In this document: one piece after another, positions 8,633-16,861 of the stretch
How positions within the stretch are numbered: the stretch's first letter is position 1
How the letters are laid out: each line of letters opens with the position of its first letter
NCBI RefSeq assembly: GCF_001999905.1
Contig: NZ_CP019640.1
Span: 2,088,001 to 2,152,000, forward strand
Source of the DNA: Planococcus lenghuensis
GTDB taxonomy: Bacteria; Bacillota; Bacilli; Bacillales_A; Planococcaceae
DNA: 64,000 bases
Direction: 5' to 3'
The notes under the pieces: generated by a model
What the model saw: the letters and a program-made list of their open reading frames with translations, nothing else
What the model was told of the DNA's origin: nothing
Databases searched by the model: none
Position numbers and translations under genes: made by a program

Positions 8633-9136
8633 TTAACCGGGTATTTGATCCGCCTCGGCCCGCTCGTAGACAAGAAATGTATACGGAATTCCATCAGCAG
8701 ATATGAGCTGGCCGGAATCAGAGACCAGGCGCCAGTCCGAATCGCTGTACGCAGGGAAAACCGTATCGCCATCGAACGCCTGTTCAATCCGGGTCACATA
8801 GAGCCGATCAGCCTTACTTAACGTTTCCTGGAAAATCTCAGCGCCTCCGATGATCATGACTTCTTCATTGACATCGGCAGCAAGCCGGATAGCTTCATCC
8901 AGCGAATGCGTCACAGTGATTCCGGGCGCTTCGAAATCCGGCTGCCGGGTCACGACGATATTCGTTCGGTTAGGCAGCGGACGGCCGATGGATTCATACG
9001 TTTTTCGGCCCATGACGATGCCTTTGCCGATCGTCTGTTGTTTAAAGTACTTGAGATCTTCCGGAATATGCCACGGTAGTTCGTTATCCTTGCCGATGAC
9101 GCGGTTGATGTCGTGTGCAACTAACAGTGAAATCAT
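8633..9136 (-). CDS. dfrA: dihydrofolate reductase
   Basis: 167 residues, the normal chromosomal DHFR length. It reduces dihydrofolate with NADPH, regenerating the tetrahydrofolate consumed by thymidylate synthase. Seen: ISLLVAHDINRVIGKDNELP, catalytic acid in PEDLKYFK, the GRKTYESIGRPLP cofactor block and MIIGGAEIF. The ribosome site GAGGAGG overlaps the stop codon of a thyA remnant (9148-9198), so dfrA was once the second gene of a thyA-dfrA operon. With native thyA lost, its promoter situation must have changed (inference). Confidence 0.96.
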   Translation of the reverse strand: MISLLVAHDINRVIGKDNELPWHIPEDLKYFKQQTIGKGIVMGRKTYESIGRPLPNRTNIVVTRQPDFEAPGITVTHSLDEAIRLAADVNEEVMIIGGAEIFQETLSKADRLYVTRIEQAFDGDTVFPAYSDSDWRLVSDSGQLISADGIPYTFLVYERAEADQIPG

Positions 9137-9147
9137 AGAAGTCCTCC

Positions 9148-9198
9148 TCAGACGGCCACTGGCGCTTTGATCCGCGGATCCGGATTATAGCCTTCAAT
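9148..9198 (-). pseudogene. thyA: 3' stub of the original thymidylate synthase gene
   Basis: Reading upstream of dfrA on the minus strand gives IEGYNPDPRIKAPVAV then TGA, the conserved C-terminus of thymidylate synthase (the intact copy at 10742 ends [16 protein letters not shown]). Homology stops abruptly upstream of the ATT codon at 9196-9198, where AT-rich DNA begins. The stub is in the place and frame expected for the native thyA of a thyA-dfrA operon. Its DNA is as GC-rich as the neighbouring genes, unlike the full copy. Confidence 0.88.
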
Positions 9199-9817
9199 TT
9201 TTGTTTAATCCAATTAAATTTAACTACTTTCTATACAGCGTAGCCTTGGTTATTATTATACCGATTTTTTTCTAAAACTAAATTATTCCCATTGCTGCCT
9301 TTACTTTAATTTAGATCATGTTGAATGTCTCTGTTGATATTCCACAAAACAGCTCCACTTTCCGCAGGCTTGCGCCGAACTAACTCGGACTTAAAAGCCC
9401 GAGTGGATTTCGGCACTTCGCTTTCCCGCAGGAGTTTCCGCTGTTTGCTCCATATTTTTTGCAGTGAAAAAATCAACATTGTTCTTTAACAAAGCCTTAA
9501 TTCATATCCTTCTAACTTTTGCACCCAAATCTCAAAGTCCGAACGACCGCCGGAAATATTCCCTACTCATTTAGATTCTGTACGAATTGCACAGATAAAC
9601 ACCGTTTGCGTATTTTCTGTTCCCGCTTTCAATTTTCATAGCCTGAGGAATACATAAAGATTTATCCCCAATCACTTCGGCCATTGATTTGGCTCTGGCT
9701 TCTAAGCTCATCTCATTTTAACACAGTATGTCACAGTGATACCTGCCCTTAACAGAAACTTCACTTATACTACTAATTAAAAGAAGTTGAAATAGAGCGG
9801 CGGGAGGAGAGCCATAC
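9199..9817. other. AT-rich noncoding stretch at one edge of the thyA insert
   Basis: No open frame of note. It starts at the break in the thyA stub and holds one copy of the window's intergenic repeat (about 9350-9446). The rest shows no recognisable gene or RNA. Confidence 0.6.
9350..9446 (-). repeat. intergenic repeat, copy A
   Basis: Read on the minus strand: AACAGCGGAAACTCCTGCGG, GAAAGCGAAGTGCCG, then an inner palindrome ACTCGGGCTTTTAAGTCCGAGT, ending CCTGCGGAAAGTGGAGCTG. It shares the ACTCC(T/A)GCGG...GCGGAAAG framework with copies near 16301, 23617 and 39842. Such GC-rich imperfect palindromes are common between genes in Bacillaceae and Planococcaceae. Confidence 0.6.
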
Positions 9818-10249
9818 ATGCAAAATCTATGGCAAGATTTTTTGAACATCATCGACTTGGATAAAGCAGACAGGCAGAACGCACAGTTGGACATTTTGAA
9901 GGAATTTCCGAGTGGATACCCACAGGAGAGACTCTTGTTAAGTTTACTGGACGAAATTGAACAACTTTTTCAAAGCAGAGAATTTACGATGCTCTGGTTT
10001 AATAACGGCCGCCGCATCTATTTCAAGCATGTCAGTAAAGAAGATATGAAGTTCATTTATCACGCATGGGGAAAACTTGCGGGGAATTATATTCTCTTCT
10101 TGCCTAAAGACGCCTCCATAAGGCGCCAGAGAGTTGAAGACGAAGAGGCGTTTATCGGCCAATGTCTTAAAGCACACAATCAGCTGGTCGTGAAAACCGA
10201 AGATGCTTATGTCGTTTTGCATCTTACCTTAACTGAAAAAGTATACTAG
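9818..10249 (+). CDS. unknown protein, 143 residues, in the thyA insert
   Basis: Start ATG at 9818 follows GGGAGGAGAGCCATAC, a strong ribosome site. The protein is soluble, mixed charge, without signal or membrane segment (WQDFLNIIDLDKADRQNAQ, LLDEIEQLFQSREFTMLWFN, EEAFIGQCLKAHNQLVVKTE). I do not recognise a family. It is the only plus-strand gene in a leftward region, and it shares the AT-rich composition of the surrounding insert, so it probably arrived with the second thyA (inference). Confidence 0.65.
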   Translation: MQNLWQDFLNIIDLDKADRQNAQLDILKEFPSGYPQERLLLSLLDEIEQLFQSREFTMLWFNNGRRIYFKHVSKEDMKFIYHAWGKLAGNYILFLPKDASIRRQRVEDEEAFIGQCLKAHNQLVVKTEDAYVVLHLTLTEKVY

Positions 10250-10741
10250 CCCGATATAAACGCGGTCATTCAAAATCGATAACCATTCGCGACTACTAAG
10301 GTCGCTTTCAATCCAGTCGGTAATAAATCATGAAGACGATCACTTCATTCTTCTGTACTCACTACAGAACAAACATTTCAGGGTTCAATGAGACTTAATA
10401 AGTAGAGTTGTTACTTTGCGCTGTAATAAATTAAATAACTTTATTCCCTGGTCCCTGTTCTTCTTCCCCTGCATTCCGTCGCTTTCACAGTAAGATCGTT
10501 TCGTTGAGTTGATAGCAGCTTTTGCATAGCATTAAAAACAGACTTCCGATTGTGGCTACAATCAGATGTCTGTTAATTGTTCAAATAAAGACTACTTAAG
10601 TCAAAACCAAATATTAAATTTATTAAGCTACTGTCCTGTTCCATGGCAACCTATACATTCATGCTGGGATTCAGGTTTTAATTAAACAACTCAAAAACTC
10701 CATCTCAATCGGTTTCAACTTAAAGTGAACAGTTTTCGGGT
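10250..10741. other. noncoding stretch between the unknown gene and thyA
   Basis: AT-rich, no supported gene. It contains an imperfect hairpin at 10537-10580 (AACAGAC, GATTGT, loop GGCT, ACAATC, GTCTGTT), which could terminate either flanking transcript. Nothing else is recognised. Confidence 0.5.
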
Positions 10742-11722
10742 TCAAACCGCTATTGGAGCTTTTATAGAGGGATGCGGATTATACCCTTCGATCGTCAAAT
10801 CCTCCATCTCAATATCAAAGACTGAGTGCTTGCTTGGATTAATTTTTAACGTTGGCAGTTCACGTATGTCGCGTGATAATTGCTCTTTCACTTGTTCGAT
10901 ATGGTTTGAATAGATATGCGCGTCGCCAAGGCTATACACGAATTCCCCGACTTCCAAATCACATTCCCTGGCGATCAAATATGTAAGTAACGCATACGAC
11001 GGGATATTGAAATTTGCCCCAAGGAAAGAATCGGCGCTGCGCTGCGTTAAGTGGCAACTCAACTTACCGTTCGCCACATAAAACTGGAACATCACATGAC
11101 AAGGCGGCAGAGCGGCTTTGCTTCCTTTAGCGCCAGCATTCACAACATCTTCTGGGTTCCATGCATTCACAATTAACCGACGGGAATCTGGATTTGTTTT
11201 AATTTGGTTAATGACGTCTTTCAACTGATCAATCGACTCACCTGTTGAAGCCGTCCAGTTGCGCCATTGTTTCCCGTAAACATTACCTAAATCCCCAAAC
11301 TTCTCTGCAAACCTGTCATCCGTCAGTATACGTTCACAGAATGCTTCCATTTCTATCTTATATACCTCATTGAATTCTTCATCCACCAAGCATCTATTGC
11401 CAAAGTCCGTCATATCTGGACCGTTATATTCGTCGGATTCAATCCACTTCTTAAATGCCCACTCATCCCATATGTGGTTATTGTGTTGGAGCAAATAGCG
11501 GATATTGGTATCCCCTTTTATAAACCATAATAATTCACTTGCAATCAGTCGGAAGGGCGTGCGCTTTGTTGTGAATAAAGGAAACCCTTGTGACAGATCA
11601 AAACGCATTTGATAACCGAATACACTGAGAGTTCCTGTACCCGTCCGATCTTCCTTTTTCACACCATTCTCCAGGACGTATTGTAAAAAATCCAAGTATG
11701 TTTGTTCTGATTTATTTGACAT
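10742..11722 (-). CDS. thyA: thymidylate synthase, long form (acquired copy)
   Basis: 326 residues. ThyA methylates dUMP to dTMP with methylene-tetrahydrofolate. Seen: [20 protein letters not shown], catalytic Cys in [33 protein letters not shown], and C-terminal [16 protein letters not shown]. Relative to the 264-residue short form it carries an insert of about 50 residues after WDEWAFKKW (SDEYNGPDM to [14 protein letters not shown]), as in Staphylococcus and B. cereus enzymes. It sits 1.5 kb from dfrA instead of abutting it; the AT-rich codons differ from its neighbours. It is the only intact thyA here, so it presumably supplies the cell's dTMP synthesis, assuming no copy elsewhere. Confidence 0.96.
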   Translation of the reverse strand: MSNKSEQTYLDFLQYVLENGVKKEDRTGTGTLSVFGYQMRFDLSQGFPLFTTKRTPFRLIASELLWFIKGDTNIRYLLQHNNHIWDEWAFKKWIESDEYNGPDMTDFGNRCLVDEEFNEVYKIEMEAFCERILTDDRFAEKFGDLGNVYGKQWRNWTASTGESIDQLKDVINQIKTNPDSRRLIVNAWNPEDVVNAGAKGSKAALPPCHVMFQFYVANGKLSCHLTQRSADSFLGANFNIPSYALLTYLIARECDLEVGEFVYSLGDAHIYSNHIEQVKEQLSRDIRELPTLKINPSKHSVFDIEMEDLTIEGYNPHPSIKAPIAV

Positions 11723-11787
11723 TTCACTTCACTCCAATAGTTTTTCACCTTATCCATTATAGCTGAAAAAGCTAATTTTTGTAGGGG

Positions 11788-11895
11788 CTAAGTCAGTTTT
11801 TTCACTTTATCACTCAAGTTTCTTATCTGTTCATGCAAAGTAGCATTAATAGCATTTTGTCTTTCCAAAGATTGTCTTAATAATTTTTGAAACAC
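11788..11895 (-). other. short open frame or mobile-element relic between ypjP and thyA
   Basis: A 35-codon frame from GTG at 11893-11895: FQKLLRQSLERQNAINATLH then EQIRNLSDKVKKLT and stop. It reads like an amphipathic or coiled-coil helix from a real protein. The GTG overlaps the ypjP terminator, so it is more likely the tail of a broken gene left at the edge of the thyA insert than a working gene. No family can be assigned. Confidence 0.3.
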
Positions 11896-11897
11896 AA

Positions 11898-11925
11898 AAG
11901 CTCCCGTTTTGCGGAAGCTTAAGAG
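11898..11925 (-). terminator. ypjP terminator
   Basis: AAGCTTCCGC, loop AAAA, CGGGAGCTTTTG on the minus strand: a short GC stem followed by T residues, overlapping the end of ypjP. Confidence 0.7.
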
Positions 11926-12533
11926 AGCCATTTCGGCGGTGTATTTTTCGACCAGAAAATGTCTCCGACCGAATGATGGGATTCGAAATTATCAGCTGCT
12001 GCGTGGTAATGGAAATTGAAGGAATAGCCTTCCAGCGGTTTCTTTTCTGTCCGGACATGGAACCGCAAAAGATCTTCTCCGCTTTCTGAGTCATAGATAT
12101 GGAAAATCTTTTCTGAGTGGTTGCCGGACGGATTTTCGCTTACCGACAGCCGCCGGAGGTGTTGACTGTCCAGAAATGCGGTATATTCATCGATTGCCTG
12201 CTGAATTTTGGGGAAAATGACGGTATCGAAATCCGGTCGGATCACCGGTCCGATGCGCGAACCGAATTTCACATAAGATTGTTCTTCAGCTGATTGATGC
12301 ATCGATTCCACAATCATTTCATCCGTTACCCAGTACTTGGAAGGATCCGCCCATTCGGCTTCGTACGGACTGACATAATCAGCTGACGCAACTTTTGACG
12401 GTTCTTTTTCATCGAGGAAGTTTTCCCAAATCGCATGATTCGGAGAAATGACGCCGAACGTTGCGAGCGCGACTGTTATAACGAGCGATTTCTGCCACCA
12501 GTTTTTCACTTCTGCCACCTGCTTTTTGAACAT
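11919..12533 (-). CDS. ypjP: YpjP-like protein
   Basis: 204 residues, the length of B. subtilis YpjP, which also lies next to the thymidylate synthase/dfrA genes. A hydrophobic stretch at about 15-32 (SLVITVALATFGVISPNHA) suggests a membrane anchor or signal. Conserved-looking parts are PSKYWVTDEMI, GSRIGPVIRPDF and the C-terminal FHYHAAADNFESHH with several histidines. Function is unknown. Its presence directly beyond the thyA insert shows that the ancestral order ypjP-thyA-dfrA was kept apart from the replaced segment. Confidence 0.82.
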   Translation of the reverse strand: MFKKQVAEVKNWWQKSLVITVALATFGVISPNHAIWENFLDEKEPSKVASADYVSPYEAEWADPSKYWVTDEMIVESMHQSAEEQSYVKFGSRIGPVIRPDFDTVIFPKIQQAIDEYTAFLDSQHLRRLSVSENPSGNHSEKIFHIYDSESGEDLLRFHVRTEKKPLEGYSFNFHYHAAADNFESHHSVGDIFWSKNTPPKWLS

Positions 12534-12655
12534 TTTAGGAAACCTGCCAGCTGGGACAGGCTTTTCTTTCAGCTGAAGGTTTCATCTTCAATGCTTTCAT
12601 TGTACAATAAAGTCATGATATAAGCCCTGTTTTTTTAGAAAAGGAGGAAAATTTC

Positions 12656-12733
12656 ATGGATTCGTCACTTATCATCAGCATCGGATTTCTTGCGCTTCTG
12701 CTCTATTTGATTTCATTGAACTTTACGCATTGA
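12656..12733 (+). CDS. 25-residue single-span membrane peptide
   Basis: MDSSLIISIGFLALLLYLIS then LNFTH and stop. The ATG follows AAAAGGAGGAAAATTTC, a very strong ribosome site with ideal spacing, and a perfect terminator stem begins 40 bases after the stop. The product is almost entirely one hydrophobic helix. I do not know the family. Expression unit, start and stop are complete, which supports a real small gene. It is transcribed away from ypjP. Confidence 0.7.
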   Translation: MDSSLIISIGFLALLLYLISLNFTH

Positions 12734-12773
12734 TAAATAGCTTCTGAATGAAGCTGATATCTCCCCAAAGAAG

Positions 12774-12820
12774 AAACCCATGCCGTTTCTGCAGAATGAC
12801 TGCAGAAACGGCATGGGTTT
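12774..12820. terminator. bidirectional terminator
   Basis: A perfect 20-bp stem (AAACCCATGCCGTTTCTGCA and its complement) with a 7-base loop, between the small membrane peptide (plus strand) and the methyltransferase (minus strand). Both sides carry T/A runs, so it can serve both converging genes. Confidence 0.9.
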
Positions 12821-12873
12821 CATTGTTTTTCATCGCTGAATCTCTATGCCGGTTCATACGGAATCGCTCTTTA

Positions 12874-13641
12874 TTACCTGATGACGCCGTAGTGGAATTT
12901 CGTATTCGGTCGGACGCGCCGTTCGAATCCGTATTTTTCAAAGTCTTCCGATCGAAAATGGGCTTTCAGAACAATCGATTTCCGGGCGACCCGTCTCGCC
13001 TCGCGGACCCAGAGCGCCGACAGCTGATCAACCGCGGCGGCATCCCGGAATACTTCGAAATTCGCTGCACCCGCAATAGGCTCTGTGAACATCGGATCCA
13101 TATAAACCACATCGACCGATTCATCGGGCAAAGAAGCCAAATAGGTTGTCGCATCTGCCTGCACGACCTGTATTCGCCGCATCGGCTCGATCAAATGCGC
13201 CAGCTCGGTGTAGATTCGCAGGCCCCGCTGTACGATGTAGGCGATGATCGGATTTGCTTCACATCCGGTTACACGGCCAGCTGCCCCGACCCGGGCCGAA
13301 GCGACAATGGCATCAGAGCCCATGCCCAGCGTGCAATCCAGAAACGCATCCCCCGGCGCCAGACCGGAAACAGAGACGAGCGGATCTTCTTCAAGCGGCC
13401 GCCGCGTGCGGAAGGCGGCAGAACTCGGATGGAAAAAGAACGGCTCCGTTTTACCGCGCAGGTAAAATTCGAGCCGTTCTTTTGTCACCGCTACAACATC
13501 GGCACCCGTTTCTGCCTGAATTTTGCCGATCGATTTTTTTCGGCGTTCAACGAATATCAGTCCTAGTTCGCTGGCGATTTGCCGGGCGTCAGCTGAAGTT
13601 TCCGGTGTCAGCCGGTAAGCGGTCGTCACAACAGTTTTCAT
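12874..13641 (-). CDS. class I SAM-dependent methyltransferase, RsmJ-like (YpiP)
   Basis: 255 residues. The SAM-binding motif is FLDCTLGMGSDAIVASARVG, followed by the acidic end of strand 2 (GCEANP) and the target-site motif DPMF (VVYMDPMF). This layout is that of RsmJ, which makes m2G1516 in 16S rRNA, and of B. subtilis YpiP. Whether it acts on rRNA or another substrate cannot be told from sequence. The start ATG overlaps the stop of brxA (ATGA), so the two are translationally coupled. Confidence 0.85.
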   Translation of the reverse strand: MKTVVTTAYRLTPETSADARQIASELGLIFVERRKKSIGKIQAETGADVVAVTKERLEFYLRGKTEPFFFHPSSAAFRTRRPLEEDPLVSVSGLAPGDAFLDCTLGMGSDAIVASARVGAAGRVTGCEANPIIAYIVQRGLRIYTELAHLIEPMRRIQVVQADATTYLASLPDESVDVVYMDPMFTEPIAGAANFEVFRDAAAVDQLSALWVREARRVARKSIVLKAHFRSEDFEKYGFERRVRPNTKFHYGVIR

Positions 13642-14075
13642 TTTGCAGCAGTTTCCTCTAATGCGAACCGGACTTTGTCCCGGACATCTTCCACGGAATA
13701 TCCCTCGATATGCTCTCTTGGGATGAATGCCGCGAGCTGGCCGTCCTTCAGCACGGCAACGGATGGCGAAGACGGAGGAACTTCCTCAAAGTAACTGCGC
13801 ATCTGTGCAGTTGCTTCCTTATCCTGACCTGCGAATACCGTTACGAGGTGATCCGGTTTATGATCGGTTGCTTCCAGCGCTTCAATGACACCCGGGCGCG
13901 CAAGTCCTGCTGCACAGCCGCAGACCGAATTGATGACGACCAGGCTTGTTCCTTGTGCTTCTGCCACATGGCCATTGACATCCTCTGCCGTCGTCAGTTC
14001 GGTGAATCCATTGGAGGTCAATTCCTCCCGCATCGGTCCGACGATGCCTTTCATGTACTCTTCGTATGCGTTCAT
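13638..14075 (-). CDS. brxA: bacilliredoxin, BrxA/YphP type
   Basis: 145 residues from MNAYEEYMKGIV (ATG at 14073-14075; an upstream ATG at 14091-14093 is possible). It has the characteristic CGC active site in INSVCGCAAGLARPG, and VFAGQDKEAT, PSSPSVAVLKDG and FIPREHIEGY as in YphP. Bacilliredoxins remove bacillithiol from S-bacillithiolated proteins after oxidative stress. This implies that the organism makes bacillithiol. BrxA rather than its paralogue BrxB is inferred from overall resemblance. It is the first gene of a coupled pair with the methyltransferase. Confidence 0.9.
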   Translation of the reverse strand: MNAYEEYMKGIVGPMREELTSNGFTELTTAEDVNGHVAEAQGTSLVVINSVCGCAAGLARPGVIEALEATDHKPDHLVTVFAGQDKEATAQMRSYFEEVPPSSPSVAVLKDGQLAAFIPREHIEGYSVEDVRDKVRFALEETAAK

Positions 14076-14307
14076 GCTTTCACAGCCTTTCATATCCTTT
14101 TATTTCCCTTGGTTTAGATAGGGTTGTTTCTACTTAAAAGTATACATTACTTTCGCTATTTTTCGCAGTCTGCCGTTTCGTTTGTTAGTTTTCTGTTATT
14201 TTTCGATCCACCGATCACCTCCCATCCCTTCTGTTGAATCTTATCGACCGAAACTTCTTATCTTCTGTCCAGCACTTCCCATATACTGGAAACAAGGAGT
14301 GGATGTT

Positions 14308-14846
14308 GTGAGTCAAAAATTATTAGTCGCTTATTTATTAAGCATCAGCCTTTTGGCTGCCTGTGCGGACGACACACCCGGAGTGGCTGAACCGGTAACC
14401 GAGGAAGTCCAAATGGAAGAAGCAGCTACTGAAGAACCCCTTGAGGAAGAGCCCGCTATTGAAGAAGCGGCTGACGCTGCAGAAGATGATTCTGTAAAAG
14501 AATCGATCGTCGAAGAACCGCCAGCTGAAAAACCGGTTTTAGAAGAGGAGCCAGTCGAGGAAAAAATCCTGAGACGTCAATAGAACCCGCCTTGGCAGAC
14601 AAAGAGTATTACCTAACCGTTATTCAACCGGAAGTAGATCGAATCGCCGCTGAATTTTATCCGGCATGGGATGCTGTATGGAAGCAGACGATGGGTGCCG
14701 TGGAACTAGATTCAATTACAACGGAACAGGCTGAAAAGAATATGGCGGAATTAGAAGAGATGTACATACGCCTGCAGAAAGAGATTTCGATATTGCCGCA
14801 AGCCGGTCATTGGTTTGCAGCCATACTGTGCATTATAAGCAGGTAG
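14308..14846 (+). pseudogene. acidic lipoprotein gene broken by a frameshift in an A6 run
   Basis: GTG at 14308-14310 follows AAGGAGTGGATGTT. The first part encodes a lipoprotein signal (LLVAYLLSISLLAACADD, lipobox LAAC) and a Glu/Pro/Ala-rich linker. At 14561-14566 (A6) the frame would continue if one more base were present: GAA AAA AAT CCT GAG leads into NPETSIEPALADKEYYLTVI and a helical domain (EVDRIAAEFYPAWDAVWKQT) to 14846. As read, translation stops at 14581-14583 after 91 residues. The end near 14815 may hold a second shift. Possible causes are true decay, phase variation at the A run, or a sequencing error. The linker resembles that of the lipoprotein at 17304. Confidence 0.6.
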
Positions 14847-14966
14847 AGAGCTCTTTATTCTATTTATACTCAGTAGTTCTTACAATTCTTTCATGAGTGC
14901 ACTCACGAAGCAGGCTTTCTTTGCCTGTTCCGCTACTTGTGACCTTCCGGGACACCCCTCTCAATT

Positions 14967-15298
14967 TTAATTAAAATTATAATCGAAGTCTTTCATAGCT
15001 TCTACTCTCGCTTTCTGCCGCTCACTATTCGCTAGCAGTTCCAGCGTCTTCTCTTCATAGTTATAGCCAAGTACCCGCTTCAGCAAAGCATTCTCCACTT
15101 GGCGGTCTACGACTTCCTTCCTTCTTTTTTAAGGCGTCGGGTATATCTGAGATATTTGTTCTTCCAGTCATACAGCGGTTGTCTGCCTGTCCCCATATTC
15201 TGATCAATCTGCTCATCCATCAGACCGTCTCGTGCCCAGCCCTCTAGCTTAAGAAGCCCCTCTTCTGTCAACCACTCCTGGTACTTCCCTCTCGCCAT
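14967..15298 (-). pseudogene. frameshifted phage-type HTH / terminase-small-subunit-like gene
   Basis: The first 60 codons give MARGKYQEWLTEEGLLKLEG, WARDGLMDEQIDQNMG and YDWKNKYLRYTRRLKKEG, the helix-turn-helix start of a phage/ICE protein family related to small terminase subunits. The frame then closes at 15107, but a shift at about 15115-15125 restores KEVVDRQVENALLKRVLGYN and runs on to a stop at 14967-14969 (MKDFDYNFN). The full product would be about 110 residues, shorter than family members, so it is truncated as well. No other phage genes are nearby. Confidence 0.65.
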
Positions 15299-15342
15299 TC
15301 CGTGTCATCTCTTTCACGCTATCCGCTTCTTGTGGCATATTA

Positions 15343-15374
15343 AAACCCACATCAAATGATGTGGGTTTTGTGTA
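15343..15374. terminator. bidirectional terminator
   Basis: AAAACCCACATCA, loop, TGATGTGGGTTTT: a 13-bp perfect stem directly behind the stop of the 15379-15843 gene. Confidence 0.85.
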
Positions 15375-15378
15375 ATCA

Positions 15379-15843
15379 TCATTCGATACTCTGTGCATTT
15401 ATCGCTGGGAAATCATTATATGCCGGCCCGTTATATATACCGCGAATTGTTATCGATTCTCCGTTGCTGATTTCCTTTCCGGCTGAATTCAATACATGAT
15501 AGCCACCTTTAGGAGTTTTCAGAGTAAACACATATCCATCTGGGATTGTCTCATTGCCCGAAGAAACCGCTTCACCTTTCACTTCTACCATTGTCCCTTC
15601 TTTAATGGTACCGTTTTGTAATTCTTCATAAGAATAAACATCGTTCTCTTCTTCAAGATTCGCTGGTGTCTCCGCTGGCGTCTCTGTCGGCGGATCTCCG
15701 ATGATGAATACAGCGGCAAGGCTCGTAGCGAACATAGCTCCTGTAAGTGCAACTCCAATCTTGCTGCGCCAATCTTTGACGAGTATGACCAATAACAACG
15801 CGACAAATGAGATAATTGTAAGTAAAACTACAGCTTTGAACAC
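15379..15843 (-). CDS. membrane-anchored protein with OB-fold-like C-terminal domain
   Basis: 154 residues from the GTG at 15841-15843, ten bases after GGAGG; the GTG at 15850-15852 is only one base from the same site. Two hydrophobic segments (about 3-23 and 33-51) precede a Pro/Thr/Glu linker (PPTETPAETPANLEEEN). The C-terminal domain (EGTMVEVKGEAVSS, GYVFTLKTPKGGYHVL, GESITIRGIYNG) has the beta pattern of tRNA_anti-like/OB-fold domains found in envelope proteins. The lipoprotein at 17304 has a similar domain. Function unknown. Confidence 0.65.
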   Translation of the reverse strand: MFKAVVLLTIISFVALLLVILVKDWRSKIGVALTGAMFATSLAAVFIIGDPPTETPAETPANLEEENDVYSYEELQNGTIKEGTMVEVKGEAVSSGNETIPDGYVFTLKTPKGGYHVLNSAGKEISNGESITIRGIYNGPAYNDFPAINAQSIE

Positions 15844-16300
15844 ACCTACCACTCCTCCATTTATTTACAGTCTACCTTTAAAAGAAACTGTAAACAATGG
15901 AGAGTTCACGACAAAAGCACTCCGAAGAGATGCCATTTGCCCAGAGCGAGGGTACTTCATACAGCGTGCGTCCGAGTGTGTCGTTCGTCTGGCCTTCCAC
16001 GCCGTCCTTTCTTCTATTGTACAATGCTGAATTTCGTTTTAACTAATCGGATGGTACAGAAATACGCCTTCTGCATCAACGTCAGCCAGATTGCTGAAGG
16101 TTTTCATAAAGCATCGTGGCAATGCGACAACAGGAGTAGATTTTTGGGGGCGTAGGCGTAAAGAATGACCTTAAGTATCAATTTCGGGTGGAACGGCGGT
16201 CGGCCGTTCCCCGGATAAGGCCGACACCCTTGAACAGAAGCAGTCATTTCATTATTGTTAGTTAATTTACCTGACGGGAGAGATGATGGGCAGGACCGGC

Positions 16301-16400
16301 GGCGACTCCAGCGGAACCAGCGCAGACCGAAGACCCTGGACCGAGCATAAGCGAGGGAAGCGGCTGAAGCTGCGCCCGCGGAAAGCGTCCGGCGGGCTAG
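16301..16400 (+). repeat. intergenic repeat, copy B
   Basis: GCGACTCCAGCGGAACCAGC at one end and GCGCCCGCGGAAAGCGTCCG at the other, with a diverged middle (GCAGACCGAAGACCCTGG). It has the same GACTCC(A/T)GCGG...GCCCGCGGAAAGCG frame as copy C at 23617. Confidence 0.7.
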
Positions 16401-16594
16401 ACATCAGCTAAAGACGATCAACTAAAAAAGATTTCTCGGAAAGGTCATTGCTCATGAGCTTTCTGGATAGATTCTCTCACTTCTTCAGTATTCTTTTTTA
16501 CAGAGTTCTTACTTATCCAGAAATCGATCGATAACAACAGCTAGTTGGCTACGAGTCACAGGGTCACAGGCTCTCAGCAATCACAAGAAAACAA

Positions 16595-16618
16595 ATAAAA
16601 AAGCGCCCAATGGACGCC
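16595..16618 (-). terminator. terminator of the 16628-16813 gene
   Basis: On the minus strand GCGTCC, loop ATT, GGGCGC then a run of T: a short stem behind the stop codon. Confidence 0.6.
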
Positions 16619-16627
16619 ATGCTGCTT

Positions 16628-16813
16628 TTACTCTTTTATGATTTCCAGCGACGAAATATTGTCGCCGTTAATGAAAATGGTCTCTGCTTCATCCAAAAAC
16701 GTGTAATTGATTCTTCTGGAATTACCTGACGCCGATGACAGAAACTCATCAATCGAACCGTATCGCTCCGTCATATATTCCTTGCCGCTGCCCATTATAA
16801 CTTTGATTTTCAT
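16628..16813 (-). CDS. unknown 61-residue protein
   Basis: Start ATG at 16811-16813 (MKIKVIMGSGKEYMTERYGS), behind AAAGGCGGTTATTGAA. Short beta-rich protein ending LDEAETIFINGDNISSLEII; it resembles small phage- or plasmid-borne proteins that carry a 'strand-GSGKxY-strand' start, but I do not recognise a defined family. It lies 48 bases downstream of the first of two paralogous 140-residue genes and may be cotranscribed. Confidence 0.6.
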   Translation of the reverse strand: MKIKVIMGSGKEYMTERYGSIDEFLSSASGNSRRINYTFLDEAETIFINGDNISSLEIIKE

Positions 16814-16861
16814 TTCAATAACCGCCTTTCTTAAGTTGCACATCAGCCTTGCTTCGCCCGA

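Larger units (their letters stand above)
15844..16627. other. noncoding accessory stretch
   Basis: No supported gene. It holds repeat copy B (16301-16400), an inverted repeat GGAACGGC...GCCGTTCC near 16190-16210, and a terminator at 16595-16618. The minus strand at about 16030-16150 (LTLMQKAYFCTI-like reading) may be the decayed end of an IS transposase, but it is too short to assign. Confidence 0.5.
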
